A DNA stretch of 37,937 nt, taken from NCBI GenBank assembly GCA_033763555.1, contig JANRKK010000018.1, forward strand, positions 1 to 37,937, in the 5' to 3' direction. Position numbers and translations under genes: made by a program. The notes under the pieces are model-generated. The model had not been told where the DNA came from. It did no database searches and worked only from the letters and a program-made list of their open reading frames with translations. Position 1 is the stretch's first letter. Every line of letters begins with the position of its first letter. This DNA comes from JALYJG01 sp033763555 (GTDB lineage Bacteria > Pseudomonadota > Alphaproteobacteria > UBA9219). Shown here one piece after another: positions 15,375 to 24,280 of this stretch.

Positions 15375-17462
15375 ATGACCTTAGCAGACGACGATCAAAA
15401 ACCAAGACCGACCAGAAAACTGGCCAAATCGCTGGACGCTATTGCCGCCCTGCGAATCGCCATGCAGCAACGGCTGGACGAGGCGCAAAAAGAAGCCCAG
15501 CAACCGCCGCCTGCGCCAGAACCTGAGCCCATAGCTGAACCCGTACCCGAGCTGCTTCCTGAACCTGCATGTAAATCTCCACCTGAACCACCACCCATCC
15601 TTAAAGCAGCTGAGCCCCCGCCGAAAATCGAAGCGGCGCCGGAACCTGAAATCAAACCGGAACCTGCACCCTCGGCTGAAAGAAAAATATATGAATCCAC
15701 AGAATGGCCTCAGGCCATGTTCCGCATTGTCGAGCGTAGCCAGAAACTGATCCAGGATTATCTGGAACGGCAGAAAGACAACGCGCTGGATATTCCCGCT
15801 TTTAACCCGATGCGGATCACCGAAGCTTTTATGGAGCTGACCAACCGCCTCTTGAAAGACCCGGAACGTTTTACCGACGCGCAAATCGCCCTGTGGCAGG
15901 GCTATGTCAAAATCTGGCAACGGGCGGTGGCCCGTATGCAGGGCAAAACCGCTGCCCCTGTGGTCACGCCGGAGCCGTCCGACAAGCGCTTCAAAGACAA
16001 GGATTGGCAGAATCTCTGGCTGTTCGATTACATCAAGCAGTCCTATCTGCTAACGGCGCAATGGGTGCATGGGCTGGTGCGGCAGGAAGCCGAACGGTTC
16101 GACCCCAAACTGGCGCATAAAATCGATTTTTATACCGATCAGCTGCTGGATGCCATGTCGCCCAGCAATTTCTGGATGACCAATCCGGAAGTGCTGCGCG
16201 CAACGCTGGAAAGCGGCGGTGGAAATCTGATCAAAGGTTTTGAACATCTGCTGGAAGATCTGGAACGCGGCCACGGGCGGTTGCACATCAGCATGAGCGA
16301 CCCGCGCGCCTTTAAGGTGGGTGAAAATCTTGCCACTACACCGGGCAAGGTGATTTATCAGAACCATCTGATGCAGCTTATCCAGTATGCACCGCTGACT
16401 GAAAATGTGCATCAGGTGCCGATACTGATCATCCCGCCCTGGATCAATAAATATTACATCCTCGACCTGCGTGAGAAAAATTCACTCATCCGTTATCTTG
16501 TCGAACAGGGCCACACGGTTTTCTGTATTTCCTGGGTCAATCCCGATGAACGCCACGCCAAGGTCAATTTTGATGACTATATGAGCGACGGCACACTGGC
16601 AGCGATGCGTGAGATTGGCCGCACGACAGGCGAGAAGGACATCAACATCATAGGCTATTGCATCGGCGGCACGCTGCTGGCGGCAAGTCTGGCCTATCTG
16701 AATGCCCTGCCGGAAAAACCGTCCGACCTGCCGAGCGTAAAAAGCGCGACCTATCTGGTCGCCCTGACAGATTTTGCCGAAGCAGGTGATCTCAGCGTTT
16801 TCATCGATGAAGATCAGGTCGCTGCTATCGAGGCGCGTATGACAAAGCAGGGCTATCTCGACGCCGCCAGCATGGCGATGACGTTTAACTTCCTGCGGGC
16901 GAATGATCTGGTCTGGTCCTTTGTTATCAACAATTATCTACTGGGTCGTGAACCGTTTCCCTTCGATATTCTCTACTGGAACAGCGATTCCACCAACCTG
17001 CCCGCCGCGATGCAGAGTTTTTATCTGCGCAAAATGTATATGGAGAACAAGCTAGTTGAACCGAACGGCCTGAGCATGAAAGGTGTGCCTGTCGATCTAC
17101 ACTCCATCGACACGCCCAGCTTTATGCTGGCAACCAGGGAAGACCATATTGCACCCTGGCGCTCCACTTACGCCGCTACGCAACTGTACCGAGGCCCCGT
17201 GAAATTCGTTCTGTCAGGCTCGGGCCATATCGCCGGGGTCGTTAACCCACCAGCCGCGCAGAAGTATGGTTACTGGACGAATGACACCAACCCGCCGCAA
17301 GCCGATGACTGGTTCAAGGGCGCAAGGGAGCACAAAGGCTCCTGGTGGCCGGAATGGGTCAAATGGCTGGCGCAATATGCTGGCGAGGGCGTCCCTGTCC
17401 GCGACATTAAAGACGGATTGGAAAATGCGCCGGGAAGTTATGTGAGGGTGAGGGCCGTTTAG
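15375..17462 (+). CDS. phaC: Class I polyhydroxyalkanoate synthase
   Basis: PhaC polymerises (R)-3-hydroxyacyl-CoA into PHA on granules. This 695-aa protein carries the PhaC N-domain from about 110 and an alpha/beta-hydrolase core. The lipase-like box GYCIGGT gives nucleophile Cys429; Asp590 (TREDHIAPW) and His618 (SGSGHIAG) complete the triad, with spacing identical to the C. necator enzyme (C319, D480, H508). The protein is about 100 residues longer than usual because of an N-terminal Pro/Glu-rich stretch (about 42-100). No phaE or phaA/B is adjacent. Its stop overlaps the convergent carbonic-anhydrase-like gene by 4 bp. No clear Shine-Dalgarno precedes the ATG. Confidence 0.95.
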   Translation: MTLADDDQKPRPTRKLAKSLDAIAALRIAMQQRLDEAQKEAQQPPPAPEPEPIAEPVPELLPEPACKSPPEPPPILKAAEPPPKIEAAPEPEIKPEPAPSAERKIYESTEWPQAMFRIVERSQKLIQDYLERQKDNALDIPAFNPMRITEAFMELTNRLLKDPERFTDAQIALWQGYVKIWQRAVARMQGKTAAPVVTPEPSDKRFKDKDWQNLWLFDYIKQSYLLTAQWVHGLVRQEAERFDPKLAHKIDFYTDQLLDAMSPSNFWMTNPEVLRATLESGGGNLIKGFEHLLEDLERGHGRLHISMSDPRAFKVGENLATTPGKVIYQNHLMQLIQYAPLTENVHQVPILIIPPWINKYYILDLREKNSLIRYLVEQGHTVFCISWVNPDERHAKVNFDDYMSDGTLAAMREIGRTTGEKDINIIGYCIGGTLLAASLAYLNALPEKPSDLPSVKSATYLVALTDFAEAGDLSVFIDEDQVAAIEARMTKQGYLDAASMAMTFNFLRANDLVWSFVINNYLLGREPFPFDILYWNSDSTNLPAAMQSFYLRKMYMENKLVEPNGLSMKGVPVDLHSIDTPSFMLATREDHIAPWRSTYAATQLYRGPVKFVLSGSGHIAGVVNPPAAQKYGYWTNDTNPPQADDWFKGAREHKGSWWPEWVKWLAQYAGEGVPVRDIKDGLENAPGSYVRVRAV

Positions 17463-18028
17463 CCTTCCCTATACTCTTTTCCCAACTCCGCATACTGCCC
17501 TGCGCGCATATCAAACTGGGCGATGTCGTCGTCGTTCAGGTCGCGCCAAAATTTGGCAGGGCTTCCAGCCCAGAGCTGGCCTTTCTTGATCACCTTGCCG
17601 GGCGTCAGCAGCCCACCCGCCGCCAGCATCCCAAAACTTTCCACTTTCGCGCCGTCCATCACGGCGGCATGCATGCCGACAAAGGCATTATCCGCCAGCG
17701 TACAGGCATGCAGCAGCGTCATATGCCCAACGGTCACGTTATCGCCGATAATCGTCGGCCAGCCTTCAGGCGGTGTTGAATCCGGCTTGCCGATACGCGC
17801 GGGCTGCTCCCCGCTAGCGACATGGATGACCGAGCCGTCCTGAATATTCGTGCGCGCACCGATGCGGATGTAATTCACATCCCCGCGCACCACGCAACCG
17901 AACCAGATGGAGCTTTCGGGCCCGATTTCAACATCGCCGATAATCACCGCCCCCGGCGCAATAAAGGCGCTTGGGTCGATCTTCGGCATCTTGCCGCGGT
18001 AGGGGAGGATAATGGGAAAAGTGGTCAT
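17459..18028 (-). CDS. Gamma-carbonic-anhydrase-like hexapeptide-repeat protein
   Basis: A 189-aa left-handed beta-helix protein. Hexapeptide repeats run from about 20 to 150, including AFIAPGAVIIGDVEIG. Zn-ligand-type histidines occur in SVIHV, TVGHMTLLHA and nearby, as in the gamma-CA/YrdA/PaaY group. It may hydrate CO2 or be a metal-binding relative without that activity. It is cytoplasmic, converges on phaC with a 4-bp overlap, and lies just downstream of tRNA-Pro(GGG) on the same strand. Confidence 0.9.
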   Translation of the reverse strand: MTTFPIILPYRGKMPKIDPSAFIAPGAVIIGDVEIGPESSIWFGCVVRGDVNYIRIGARTNIQDGSVIHVASGEQPARIGKPDSTPPEGWPTIIGDNVTVGHMTLLHACTLADNAFVGMHAAVMDGAKVESFGMLAAGGLLTPGKVIKKGQLWAGSPAKFWRDLNDDDIAQFDMRAGQYAELGKEYREG

Positions 18029-18048
18029 GATGTGGTCAAAGGCAAAAA

Positions 18049-18125
18049 TGGTCGGGATGACAGGATTTGAACCTGCGACCCCCAGTCCCCCAGACTGATG
18101 CGCTACCAGGCTGCGCTACATCCCG
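18049..18125 (-). tRNA. tRNA-Pro(GGG)
   Basis: A 77-nt tRNA on the minus strand with encoded CCA (18049-18051). The acceptor is CGGGATG/CATCCCG with A73. The anticodon stem TCAGT/ACTGG encloses loop CTGGGGG, anticodon GGG. The D- and T-arms are canonical. It follows the merR-ihfA genes, a placement common in alphaproteobacteria, and is intact with no integrase beside it. Confidence 0.94.
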
Positions 18126-18204
18126 ACCGTACGAAGGGGCGGACTATAGCCATGCGCATCACCATGGCGCAAGTCGCGATACATAAGGGTTAAAAGGAAG
18201 ATCG

Positions 18205-18720
18205 TTAGATTCCGCTTTGCCTTAGCAGCTCACGGAGAGCTTTGAGCTCGTTCAAAACGCCCTCAATCTCACGACGCTTATCACTGGGCAATCCACGCGG
18301 AGCCTGCGACTGAACGGATGTCGAAGGCGCCTGCATGGGAGTCATGGAAGCCGGAACCTGCGGCTCTGCCACCATGGAACGAGCCGAGGACACGCCACGG
18401 CCATTTTCACGCAGCAGCTTTTGAACGCCACGGATGGTGAAACCTTGATTATAAAGAAGGTCTTTGATGCCGCTGATCAACTGGACATCTTCCGGGCGGT
18501 AATAACGGCGCCCACCACCGCGCTTGAGCGGCTTGATCTGCTGAAACTTGCTTTCCCAGAAGCGCAACACATGCTGCGGCACAGAAAGATCGGTCGCGAC
18601 TTCGCTGATGGTACGGAAGGCAGCAGGGGATTTCATATCGACCGAGCGGAGGGAAACGGCTCGGTGAGATTCCGAGACTTCAGGCAATGGCAAAGGAGAT
18701 TGGGAAAGGTTCGTGCTCAT
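18205..18720 (-). CDS. MerR-family transcriptional regulator
   Basis: A 171-aa protein with an N-terminal MerR winged helix at about 35-105: FRTISEVATDLSVPQHVLRFW, then GGGRRYYRPEDVQLISGI. After a Pro/Ser/Gln-rich linker, the C-terminus has a short helical segment (KRREIEGVLNELKALRELL) fit for dimerisation. No cysteines for metal sensing are seen. This is the conserved alphaproteobacterial MerR gene downstream of ihfA; it overlaps the ihfA stop by 4 bp, so the two are translationally coupled. Confidence 0.92.
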   Translation of the reverse strand: MSTNLSQSPLPLPEVSESHRAVSLRSVDMKSPAAFRTISEVATDLSVPQHVLRFWESKFQQIKPLKRGGGRRYYRPEDVQLISGIKDLLYNQGFTIRGVQKLLRENGRGVSSARSMVAEPQVPASMTPMQAPSTSVQSQAPRGLPSDKRREIEGVLNELKALRELLRQSGI

Positions 18721-19037
18721 GCATGACCGCCTTTCGTACCGCTGAGGGCCCGGTTGATTTTATCCTTAAGAACATGGCTGGCACGGAAGACCAGAACATT
18801 ACGCGGCTTGATCGGAACCTCTTCGCCCGTTTTGGGGTTACGGCCGACGCGCGCGCCTTTGCTGCGTTTTTGGAAACTGCCAAAGGAGGACAGCTTGACC
18901 ATGTCGCCGTTGATAAGGGCCTGGCTGATGACTTCAAGGATTACATCAACAAGCTGGGCGGAGTCGTTACGCGACAGGCCGACTTCCTGATAAACGGCTT
19001 CGGCGAGTTGGGCGCGGGTCACGGTGCTGTCGGTCAT
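18717..19037 (-). CDS. ihfA: Integration host factor subunit alpha
   Basis: IHF-alpha pairs with IHF-beta to bend DNA in recombination, replication and transcription. The 106-aa protein has the HU/IHF fold: VTRAQLAEAVYQEVGLS at the start, VKLSSFGSFQKRSK, the signature GRNPKTGEEVPI, and VLVFRASHVLKDKIN at the end. ATG 19037 is preceded by GGAG and gives the normal length; a TTG at 19052 would add five residues. It lies in the plsX-fabH-ihfA-merR cluster. Confidence 0.96.
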   Translation of the reverse strand: MTDSTVTRAQLAEAVYQEVGLSRNDSAQLVDVILEVISQALINGDMVKLSSFGSFQKRSKGARVGRNPKTGEEVPIKPRNVLVFRASHVLKDKINRALSGTKGGHA

Positions 19038-19161
19038 TCCGTTGCACTCCAAGAGAACTGAGTCGAAATGGTAATACGGGTTTTCAGTCCCGTCAAACCC
19101 AATTCAGAAGGCAGAAAGCAGGCATCTGAGGTCAGGTTAAAGTAACCCATTAACCCTCCGG

Positions 19162-20133
19162 TTACCAGCGGACAACCGCTGCGCCCCATGTGAAACCGCC
19201 ACCCATGGCGTCAAGAAGAACAAGCTGGCCGCGCTTTAAACGGCCATCCTGCGTCGCCACCGCAAGCGCAAGAGGAATGGACGCTGCGGAGGTGTTGGCA
19301 TGATCTTCAATGGTCAGAACCACTCGTTCTGGCGGCATATGCAGTTTCTTGGCCGTGCCGTCGATGATACGGCGATTCGCCTGATGTGGAACCAGCCAGT
19401 CAATTTCCTCGGGCTTCAACTGGTTAGCCGCCAAAGCTTCATCCACAACTTCAGACAGGCGGTGCACAGCATGGCGGAAGACTTCTTGTCCCTGCATCTT
19501 GATCTTGCCGACAGAGCCTGTTGAGCCTGGCCCGCCATCCGTCTGCAGCAATTCGTAATGCTGACCTTCGGAATGCAGATGTGTGGAAAGAATGCCGCGA
19601 TCACTCTTGTCACCCTTACCTTCGGCAGCTTCCAAAATAACGGCTCCCGCCCCATCCCCAAACAGGACGCAGGTTGTGCGATCTTCCCAATCCAGCAGGC
19701 GGGAAATGGTTTCTGCACCGATGACAATGGCCCGTGTCGCCTGACCCAGGCGAATAAAATTGTCTGCTACCGCCAGAGCATAGACGAAGCCTGAACAGAC
19801 GGCCTGCACATCCAGGGCAAACCCCTTGGTCATGCCAAGATTGGCCTGCACCTTGGTTGCGGTGGATGGAAATGTGTTGTCGGGTGTTGTCGTCGCGACA
19901 ATGACCAAATCAATGGCGCTGACATCGCATTTCGCATTCGCCAGAGCTGCCCTTGCCGCAGCCGTGGCCAGATCGGACGTTTTTTCATCCGGCGCGGCGA
20001 CATAGCGGCGGCGAATGCCTGTGCGCTTGACAATCCATTCGTCAGTCGTGTCAACGCGTTTGGCCAAATCATCGTTGGTGACGATATTTTTGGGCAAATA
20101 ACTGCCACATCCCGTAATAACTGAGCGGCGCAT
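19162..20133 (-). CDS. fabH: 3-oxoacyl-ACP synthase III
   Basis: FabH condenses acetyl-CoA with malonyl-ACP to begin fatty-acid synthesis. The 323-aa protein has the thiolase fold with the Cys-His-Asn triad visible: Cys in DVQAVCSGFVYAL, His in LVPHQANRRI, and Asn in IEDHANTSAASIP. Length matches the family. Its ATG overlaps the plsX stop (TGATG), so translation is coupled. Confidence 0.98.
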   Translation of the reverse strand: MRRSVITGCGSYLPKNIVTNDDLAKRVDTTDEWIVKRTGIRRRYVAAPDEKTSDLATAAARAALANAKCDVSAIDLVIVATTTPDNTFPSTATKVQANLGMTKGFALDVQAVCSGFVYALAVADNFIRLGQATRAIVIGAETISRLLDWEDRTTCVLFGDGAGAVILEAAEGKGDKSDRGILSTHLHSEGQHYELLQTDGGPGSTGSVGKIKMQGQEVFRHAVHRLSEVVDEALAANQLKPEEIDWLVPHQANRRIIDGTAKKLHMPPERVVLTIEDHANTSAASIPLALAVATQDGRLKRGQLVLLDAMGGGFTWGAAVVRW

Positions 20134-21209
20134 CAGTTCCGCCCATCCGTCAAAGAAGGTTTTTCGGATGAGGAAAGCGTCAAGCCATTCACGCTGCCAT
20201 ATTGGCGACCGATTTCCTGGCGGATGGTGTCATTGAATTTACGCTCGACTAAATCATGGGCAACACCGACGGCGTTGGCAAAACCTTCGGCGTCCGAACC
20301 GCCATGGCTTTTTACGCAAATGCCCTGCAGGCCTAACAGCATCGCACCGTTATAGCGGCGCGGGTCTGTGCGCAGCTTCAGCTTCTGCATCGCCCCATAG
20401 GCAAACAGATACCCAATGCGCGCCATCAGGGAGGAAGAAAAAGTCTGTCGCAGGAACCAACTGATCAACTGGGCCGTGCCTTCAACCGTCTTAAGCGCAA
20501 TATTACCACTGAAACCATCTGTCACAATGACATCTACTGTTCCCAGGGCAATATCATTGCCTTCGACAAAGCCATGGAAAACGCCCGGAATGGGGCGTTC
20601 GCGCAAAATCATGGCGGCGGCTTTCACTTCATCATGGCCTTTGATTTCTTCCGTGCCGATATTGAGGATGCCGAAAGAAGGCTCACTCACACCCAGAATA
20701 ACGCGGGCGAACATCACGCCCATCAAAGCAAACTGGACGAGATTTTCAGCATCGCATTCGACATTCACACCCAGATCCAGCATCACGCTTTCGCCATGCT
20801 TGGTTGGCAGCAAGCTGGCGATGGCTGGACGGTCAATGCCGGGAAGGGTTTTCAAAACAAATTTCGCGAGCGCCATAAGCGCCCCAGTATTGCCCGAGGA
20901 CACCACGCTGGCGGCTTCACCTTCGGCAACCGCATTGATAGACAAGCGCATGCTGGATTGCCGCCCCTGGCGCAACGCCAGAGAAGGCTTCATATCCGCT
21001 GCGATGCTTTCCGGCGCATGACGCAATTCGCTGCACGCCTTTAAATCCGGATAGCGGTCGATCAAAGGCCGTACACGCGGCTCATCACCGAAAATAAGAA
21101 AGCGGATATTAGGATAGCGCTCCCGCGCCAGCGCCGCGCCCGAGATAACGCTTTCCGGGGCATGATCGCCGCCCATCGCATCTAATGCGATCACGGGACT
21201 GGCTGTCAT
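20133..21209 (-). CDS. plsX: Phosphate acyltransferase PlsX
   Basis: PlsX converts acyl-ACP to acyl-phosphate for phospholipid synthesis, peripheral to the inner membrane. The 358-aa protein begins IALDAMGGDHAPE, and has SSGNTGALM, LDLGVNVEC, NIGTEEIKGHDEVK and VTDGFSGNIALKTVEG, all family hallmarks. It lies between rpmF and fabH as in many proteobacteria. Confidence 0.98.
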   Translation of the reverse strand: MTASPVIALDAMGGDHAPESVISGAALARERYPNIRFLIFGDEPRVRPLIDRYPDLKACSELRHAPESIAADMKPSLALRQGRQSSMRLSINAVAEGEAASVVSSGNTGALMALAKFVLKTLPGIDRPAIASLLPTKHGESVMLDLGVNVECDAENLVQFALMGVMFARVILGVSEPSFGILNIGTEEIKGHDEVKAAAMILRERPIPGVFHGFVEGNDIALGTVDVIVTDGFSGNIALKTVEGTAQLISWFLRQTFSSSLMARIGYLFAYGAMQKLKLRTDPRRYNGAMLLGLQGICVKSHGGSDAEGFANAVGVAHDLVERKFNDTIRQEIGRQYGSVNGLTLSSSEKPSLTDGRN

Positions 21210-21234
21210 GATGGATACCCGGACCGAGGGAGAC

Positions 21235-21417
21235 TTAGGCGGTCTTCGACTTCACGACCGAACGGCCATCATAATGGCCGCAGGACGCGCAGACATGGTG
21301 CGGCAGCTTGGGTTCGCCGCAATTGGAGCATTCAATCGAATTTTTGGCCTTCAGCGCATGATGCGAACGGCGCATGTTGCGGACCGATTTCGAGGTTTTC
21401 TTTTTAGGTACGGCCAT
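21235..21417 (-). CDS. rpmF: 50S ribosomal protein L32
   Basis: A 60-aa protein starting MAVPKKKTSKSVRNMRRSHH, the L32 signature, with two CxxC pairs (CSNC near 34 and CASC near 48) of the zinc-binding form. It heads the rpmF-plsX-fabH-ihfA-merR series on the minus strand. Confidence 0.98.
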   Translation of the reverse strand: MAVPKKKTSKSVRNMRRSHHALKAKNSIECSNCGEPKLPHHVCASCGHYDGRSVVKSKTA

Positions 21418-21498
21418 GATGAAACTCGCACTTCATAATCAAGCGGTTCCGGACATCCGGAAACCTTCATATTGGGGCCTTTTATTAGGCTTATTCAT

Positions 21499-21538
21499 AA
21501 AAAAAGCAAGGGAAAAGCCCCCTGTCGGCTGTTTCCTT
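21499..21538 (-). terminator. Terminator of the rpsM-rplQ operon
   Basis: On the minus strand an imperfect stem (plus 21527-21538 with 21508-21519, one bulge on each side) is followed by a run of seven Ts (plus A-run 21499-21505). It overlaps the stop codon of the lipoprotein gene and ends the ribosomal-protein transcript before rpmF. Confidence 0.75.
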
Positions 21539-21833
21539 ACCTGGCGTTGCAATCCGACAGGCAGCCGCGCAGGTCGCGGCGGCAATCGGCGCTGGCACCG
21601 AACATGCCGGATGGGCCTATAACCCCGCTGCCCTGCGCTGAACCCGTATCCATGCAGCGCGAATAATCCTGATTACATGAACGCGTGCACATTTCACGAT
21701 TGTTTTCGATCAGGGTTTTTTCGCCGGAAACAGGGCTGACATAGGCATCCGGCTCACGGACGCCTGAAATGCAGCCATTCAACGTAGCAATTGTAAAAAC
21801 CAGAAGAAGAAGGCGGGACAGCCGGGAATTCAT
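21537..21833 (-). CDS. Cysteine-patterned lipoprotein
   Basis: A 98-aa protein with a hydrophobic signal and lipobox LNGC, so Cys21 is the lipidation site. The mature region has six further cysteines in mirror arrangement: C-x3-C-x6-C (CTRSCNQDYSRC) and then C-x6-C-x3-C (CRRDLRGCLSDC), separated by a Gly/Ser-rich loop. This pattern suits a disulphide-stapled helical hairpin in the periplasm. I recognise no family. It starts 17 bp after rplQ and its stop sits in the operon terminator, so it is the last gene of that operon. Confidence 0.8.
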   Translation of the reverse strand: MNSRLSRLLLLVFTIATLNGCISGVREPDAYVSPVSGEKTLIENNREMCTRSCNQDYSRCMDTGSAQGSGVIGPSGMFGASADCRRDLRGCLSDCNAR

Positions 21834-21850
21834 AAAGACCCCTTCTCGGC

Positions 21851-22285
21851 TTAGACTTTAGCCGCTTCCTTTTCTTTTTCCGTTTGCGCCAGCTTGGCGT
21901 TACGGTCTTTTGCGCCCTTGGCTTCGGGATCGCGATCAACCAGTTCGATCATCGCCACAGGCGCAGCGTCACCGTAACGGAAACCAGCCTTCATCACGCG
22001 GGTATATCCGCCCGCGCGCTTGCGATAGCGCTCGGACAATGTGCTGAACAGTTTTTTGACGCTTTCATCGTCGCGCAGCATGGCATGCGCACGACGGCGA
22101 TTAGCCAATCCGCCCTTTTTACCGAGCGTAATCAACTGCTCCACCACCGGTCGCAATTCTTTCGCCTTGGGCAGCGTGGTCTTGATTTGCTCGTTCTGAA
22201 TCAGCGCTACCGCCATGTTGCTGAACATGGCCTTGCGGTGGCTGCTGGTGACGCCGAGCTTACGTTGGGCTTTACCGTGACGCAT
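21851..22285 (-). CDS. rplQ: 50S ribosomal protein L17
   Basis: L17 of the large subunit, 144 aa. It begins MRHGKAQRKLGVTSSHRKAM and has LRPVVEQLITLGKKG and YTRVMKAGFRYGDAAPVAMIELVDR. A charged C-terminal tail rich in Lys, Glu and Ala (last ~25 residues) extends past the usual end, as in many alphaproteobacteria. Three bases separate it from rpoA. Confidence 0.98.
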   Translation of the reverse strand: MRHGKAQRKLGVTSSHRKAMFSNMAVALIQNEQIKTTLPKAKELRPVVEQLITLGKKGGLANRRRAHAMLRDDESVKKLFSTLSERYRKRAGGYTRVMKAGFRYGDAAPVAMIELVDRDPEAKGAKDRNAKLAQTEKEKEAAKV

Positions 22286-22288
22286 GGG

Positions 22289-23302
22289 TTAGAACGGCTC
22301 CTCGAGGCGGCGGGCCAGATCTTCGATATTTTCCGGCGGCCAGTTGGGGATTTGCATGCCAAGGGTCAGGCCCATCTGAGTCAGGACTTCCTTGATTTCG
22401 TTCAGGCTCTTGCGGCCGAAGTTCGGCGTGCGAAGCATTTCGCCTTCCGACTTCTGCACCAGATCACCGATATAGATGATGTTGTCGCTCTTGAGGCAGT
22501 TGGCCGAACGGACCGAAAGTTCCAACTCATCCACCTTGCGCAGCAGGTTGCGGTTGAACGGCAGTTCGCCCACAGCTTCCTGACGGACTTCGTGTTTCGG
22601 CCCTTCAAAATTGACGAAGAGCTGCAACTGATCCTGCATGATGCGCGCGGCAATGGCGATGGCGTCTTCCGGCGAAACTGAACCGTCCGTTTCAACCGTC
22701 AGGGCCAGCTTGTCATAGTCGGTGACCTGACCGACGCGGCTGTTTTCAACTTTGTATGCGACTTTACGAACCGGGCTGAACAGCGCATCGACGGGCATCA
22801 GGCCGATGGGCGTGTCTTCCTTGCGCAGCGCAGCAGCCGGAATGTAGCCGCGGCCTGTTTCAACCGTGATTTCCATGGACAGGTGCGCACCGCGATCGAG
22901 CGTGCAAATGACCAGTTCCGGATTCATGATTTCAACATCCGAACCCGTTTCAATCTGCTTGGCGGTGACTTCGCCAGGGCCTTCGGCACGCAGGCGGATT
23001 TTACGCGGGCCTTCATTGTGCATACGCAGAGCAAGACCCTTGATGTTCAGAACAATGTCAGTGACATCTTCACGAACGCCCGGTACGGACGAGAATTCAT
23101 GCAGCACGCCTTCGATTTGAATTGATGTAACGGCAGCGCCTTGCAGCGATGACAGCAGAATACGGCGCAGCGCGTTGCCGAGCGTCAGACCAAAGCCGCG
23201 CTCCAAAGGCTCAATGACCATGGTTGCCACGTTCCGGTTGCTTTCCGAAACCTGGATTTGCTTGTGGCCCTGAATGAGTGAACTCCAATTATTCTGCAGC
23301 AC
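22289..23302 (-). CDS. rpoA: RNA polymerase subunit alpha
   Basis: The alpha subunit, 337 aa. The N-terminal domain shows FGLTLGNALRRILLSSLQGAAVT and EFSSVPGVREDVTDI; the C-terminal domain has LNEIKEVL and a Cys-containing ANCLKSDNI for UP-element and activator contact. It starts at a GTG (23302). The C-terminal domain is the surface class I activators such as CRP-like proteins would touch. Confidence 0.98.
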   Translation of the reverse strand: MLQNNWSSLIQGHKQIQVSESNRNVATMVIEPLERGFGLTLGNALRRILLSSLQGAAVTSIQIEGVLHEFSSVPGVREDVTDIVLNIKGLALRMHNEGPRKIRLRAEGPGEVTAKQIETGSDVEIMNPELVICTLDRGAHLSMEITVETGRGYIPAAALRKEDTPIGLMPVDALFSPVRKVAYKVENSRVGQVTDYDKLALTVETDGSVSPEDAIAIAARIMQDQLQLFVNFEGPKHEVRQEAVGELPFNRNLLRKVDELELSVRSANCLKSDNIIYIGDLVQKSEGEMLRTPNFGRKSLNEIKEVLTQMGLTLGMQIPNWPPENIEDLARRLEEPF

Positions 23303-23360
23303 GGTCTTACCTCTTTCGTTCGAGAAAAGCTTCGGCGGCCAAACCGCCTATTCAATACCT

Positions 23361-23786
23361 TTATACGCGGCGCTTTTTTGGCGGACGGACGCCGTTATGC
23401 GGGATTGGCGTCACATCGCGAATGGAGGTGATCGAAAAACCCACGGCCTGCAGCGCGCGCAAGGCCGACTCACGGCCCGAACCCGGACCCTTCACTTCAA
23501 CTTCCAATGTGCGCACGCCATGTTCCATTGCCTTGCGGCCTGCATCTTCAGCGGCGACCTGCGCGGCATAAGGTGTCGACTTACGTGAACCCTTGAAACC
23601 CATCAGACCCGCGGACGACCAGACAATCGTGTTGCCCTGCGCGTCGGAGATCGTGATGATCGTGTTGTTGAAGCTGGCATTTACATGCGCTGTGCCGTTG
23701 ACGATGTTCTTGCGTTCGCGACGGCGGCGTACAGGACCCGCTTTTGCGGCTTCAGCTTTGGCTTCGGTGGGTTGCTTGGTGGCCAT
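23361..23786 (-). CDS. rpsK: 30S ribosomal protein S11
   Basis: S11, 141 aa, with GTAHVNASFNNTIITISDAQGN, GRKAMEHGVRTLEVEVKGPGSGRES and the basic C-terminus GVRPPKKRRV. A ~25-residue Lys/Ala/Glu/Arg-rich N-terminal extension precedes the core. It lies between rpsM and rpoA. Confidence 0.98.
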   Translation of the reverse strand: MATKQPTEAKAEAAKAGPVRRRRERKNIVNGTAHVNASFNNTIITISDAQGNTIVWSSAGLMGFKGSRKSTPYAAQVAAEDAGRKAMEHGVRTLEVEVKGPGSGRESALRALQAVGFSITSIRDVTPIPHNGVRPPKKRRV

Positions 23787-23799
23787 GGTTCAAATCCGG

Positions 23800-24180
23800 T
23801 TATTTCTTGGTCGCGATTTTCTTGCCGGCAATCGGCTTGGCGCGGCCCTTACGAGTACGCGCATTGGTGTGCGTGCGCTGACCACGAACAGGCAAACCCT
23901 TACGATGGCGCAGACCGCGATAGCAGCCCAAATCCATCAGACGCTTGATGTTCATTGCCACTTCGCGGCGCAGATCACCTTCAACTTTATAGTGGCGGTC
24001 GATGTCTTCACGGATGCGGAGGATTTCAGTTTCCGCGATCTGGTTCACGCGCTTGGTCGGATCGAGACCGACGCGAGCGCAGATTTCCAGCGCGTTCGCC
24101 GGGCCGATGCCATAAATGTAACGCAACGCGACGTGCAGCGGTTTTCCCGCTGGAATGTTGACACCTGCTATACGGGCCAC
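23800..24180 (-). CDS. rpsM: 30S ribosomal protein S13
   Basis: S13, 126 aa. The start is GTG 24180 (reads MARIAGVNIP), preceded by GGGAG; the frame stays open further upstream but only this start gives the conserved N-terminus. Features include YIYGIGPANA, CYRGLRHRKGLPVRGQRTHTNARTRKG and a basic tail. It is the first gene of its operon here; secY and adk, often directly upstream, are not in the window. Confidence 0.97.
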   Translation of the reverse strand: MARIAGVNIPAGKPLHVALRYIYGIGPANALEICARVGLDPTKRVNQIAETEILRIREDIDRHYKVEGDLRREVAMNIKRLMDLGCYRGLRHRKGLPVRGQRTHTNARTRKGRAKPIAGKKIATKK

Positions 24181-24280
24181 GAACGACTCCCTGAGTAAAA
24201 ATCTTTCCTGAACCAAAAACAAAAGCACCCCATCGGCCGTCTTGCGAGGCTCCGGGGAACTCTGGCGATGAGACAAACTA

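Noticed and set aside
18049..18125. The second tRNA-Pro as the other attachment site of the left island
   Set aside because: It has a different anticodon and sequence (GGG), is in the core ihfA neighbourhood, and no integrase or repeat of the CGG tRNA 3' end is beside it; similarity is that of two proline tRNAs.
21884..22681. A 265-aa open frame opposite rplQ and rpoA
   Set aside because: The opposite strand encodes two certain proteins; the sequence is His/Gln-rich in the way typical of antisense shadows.
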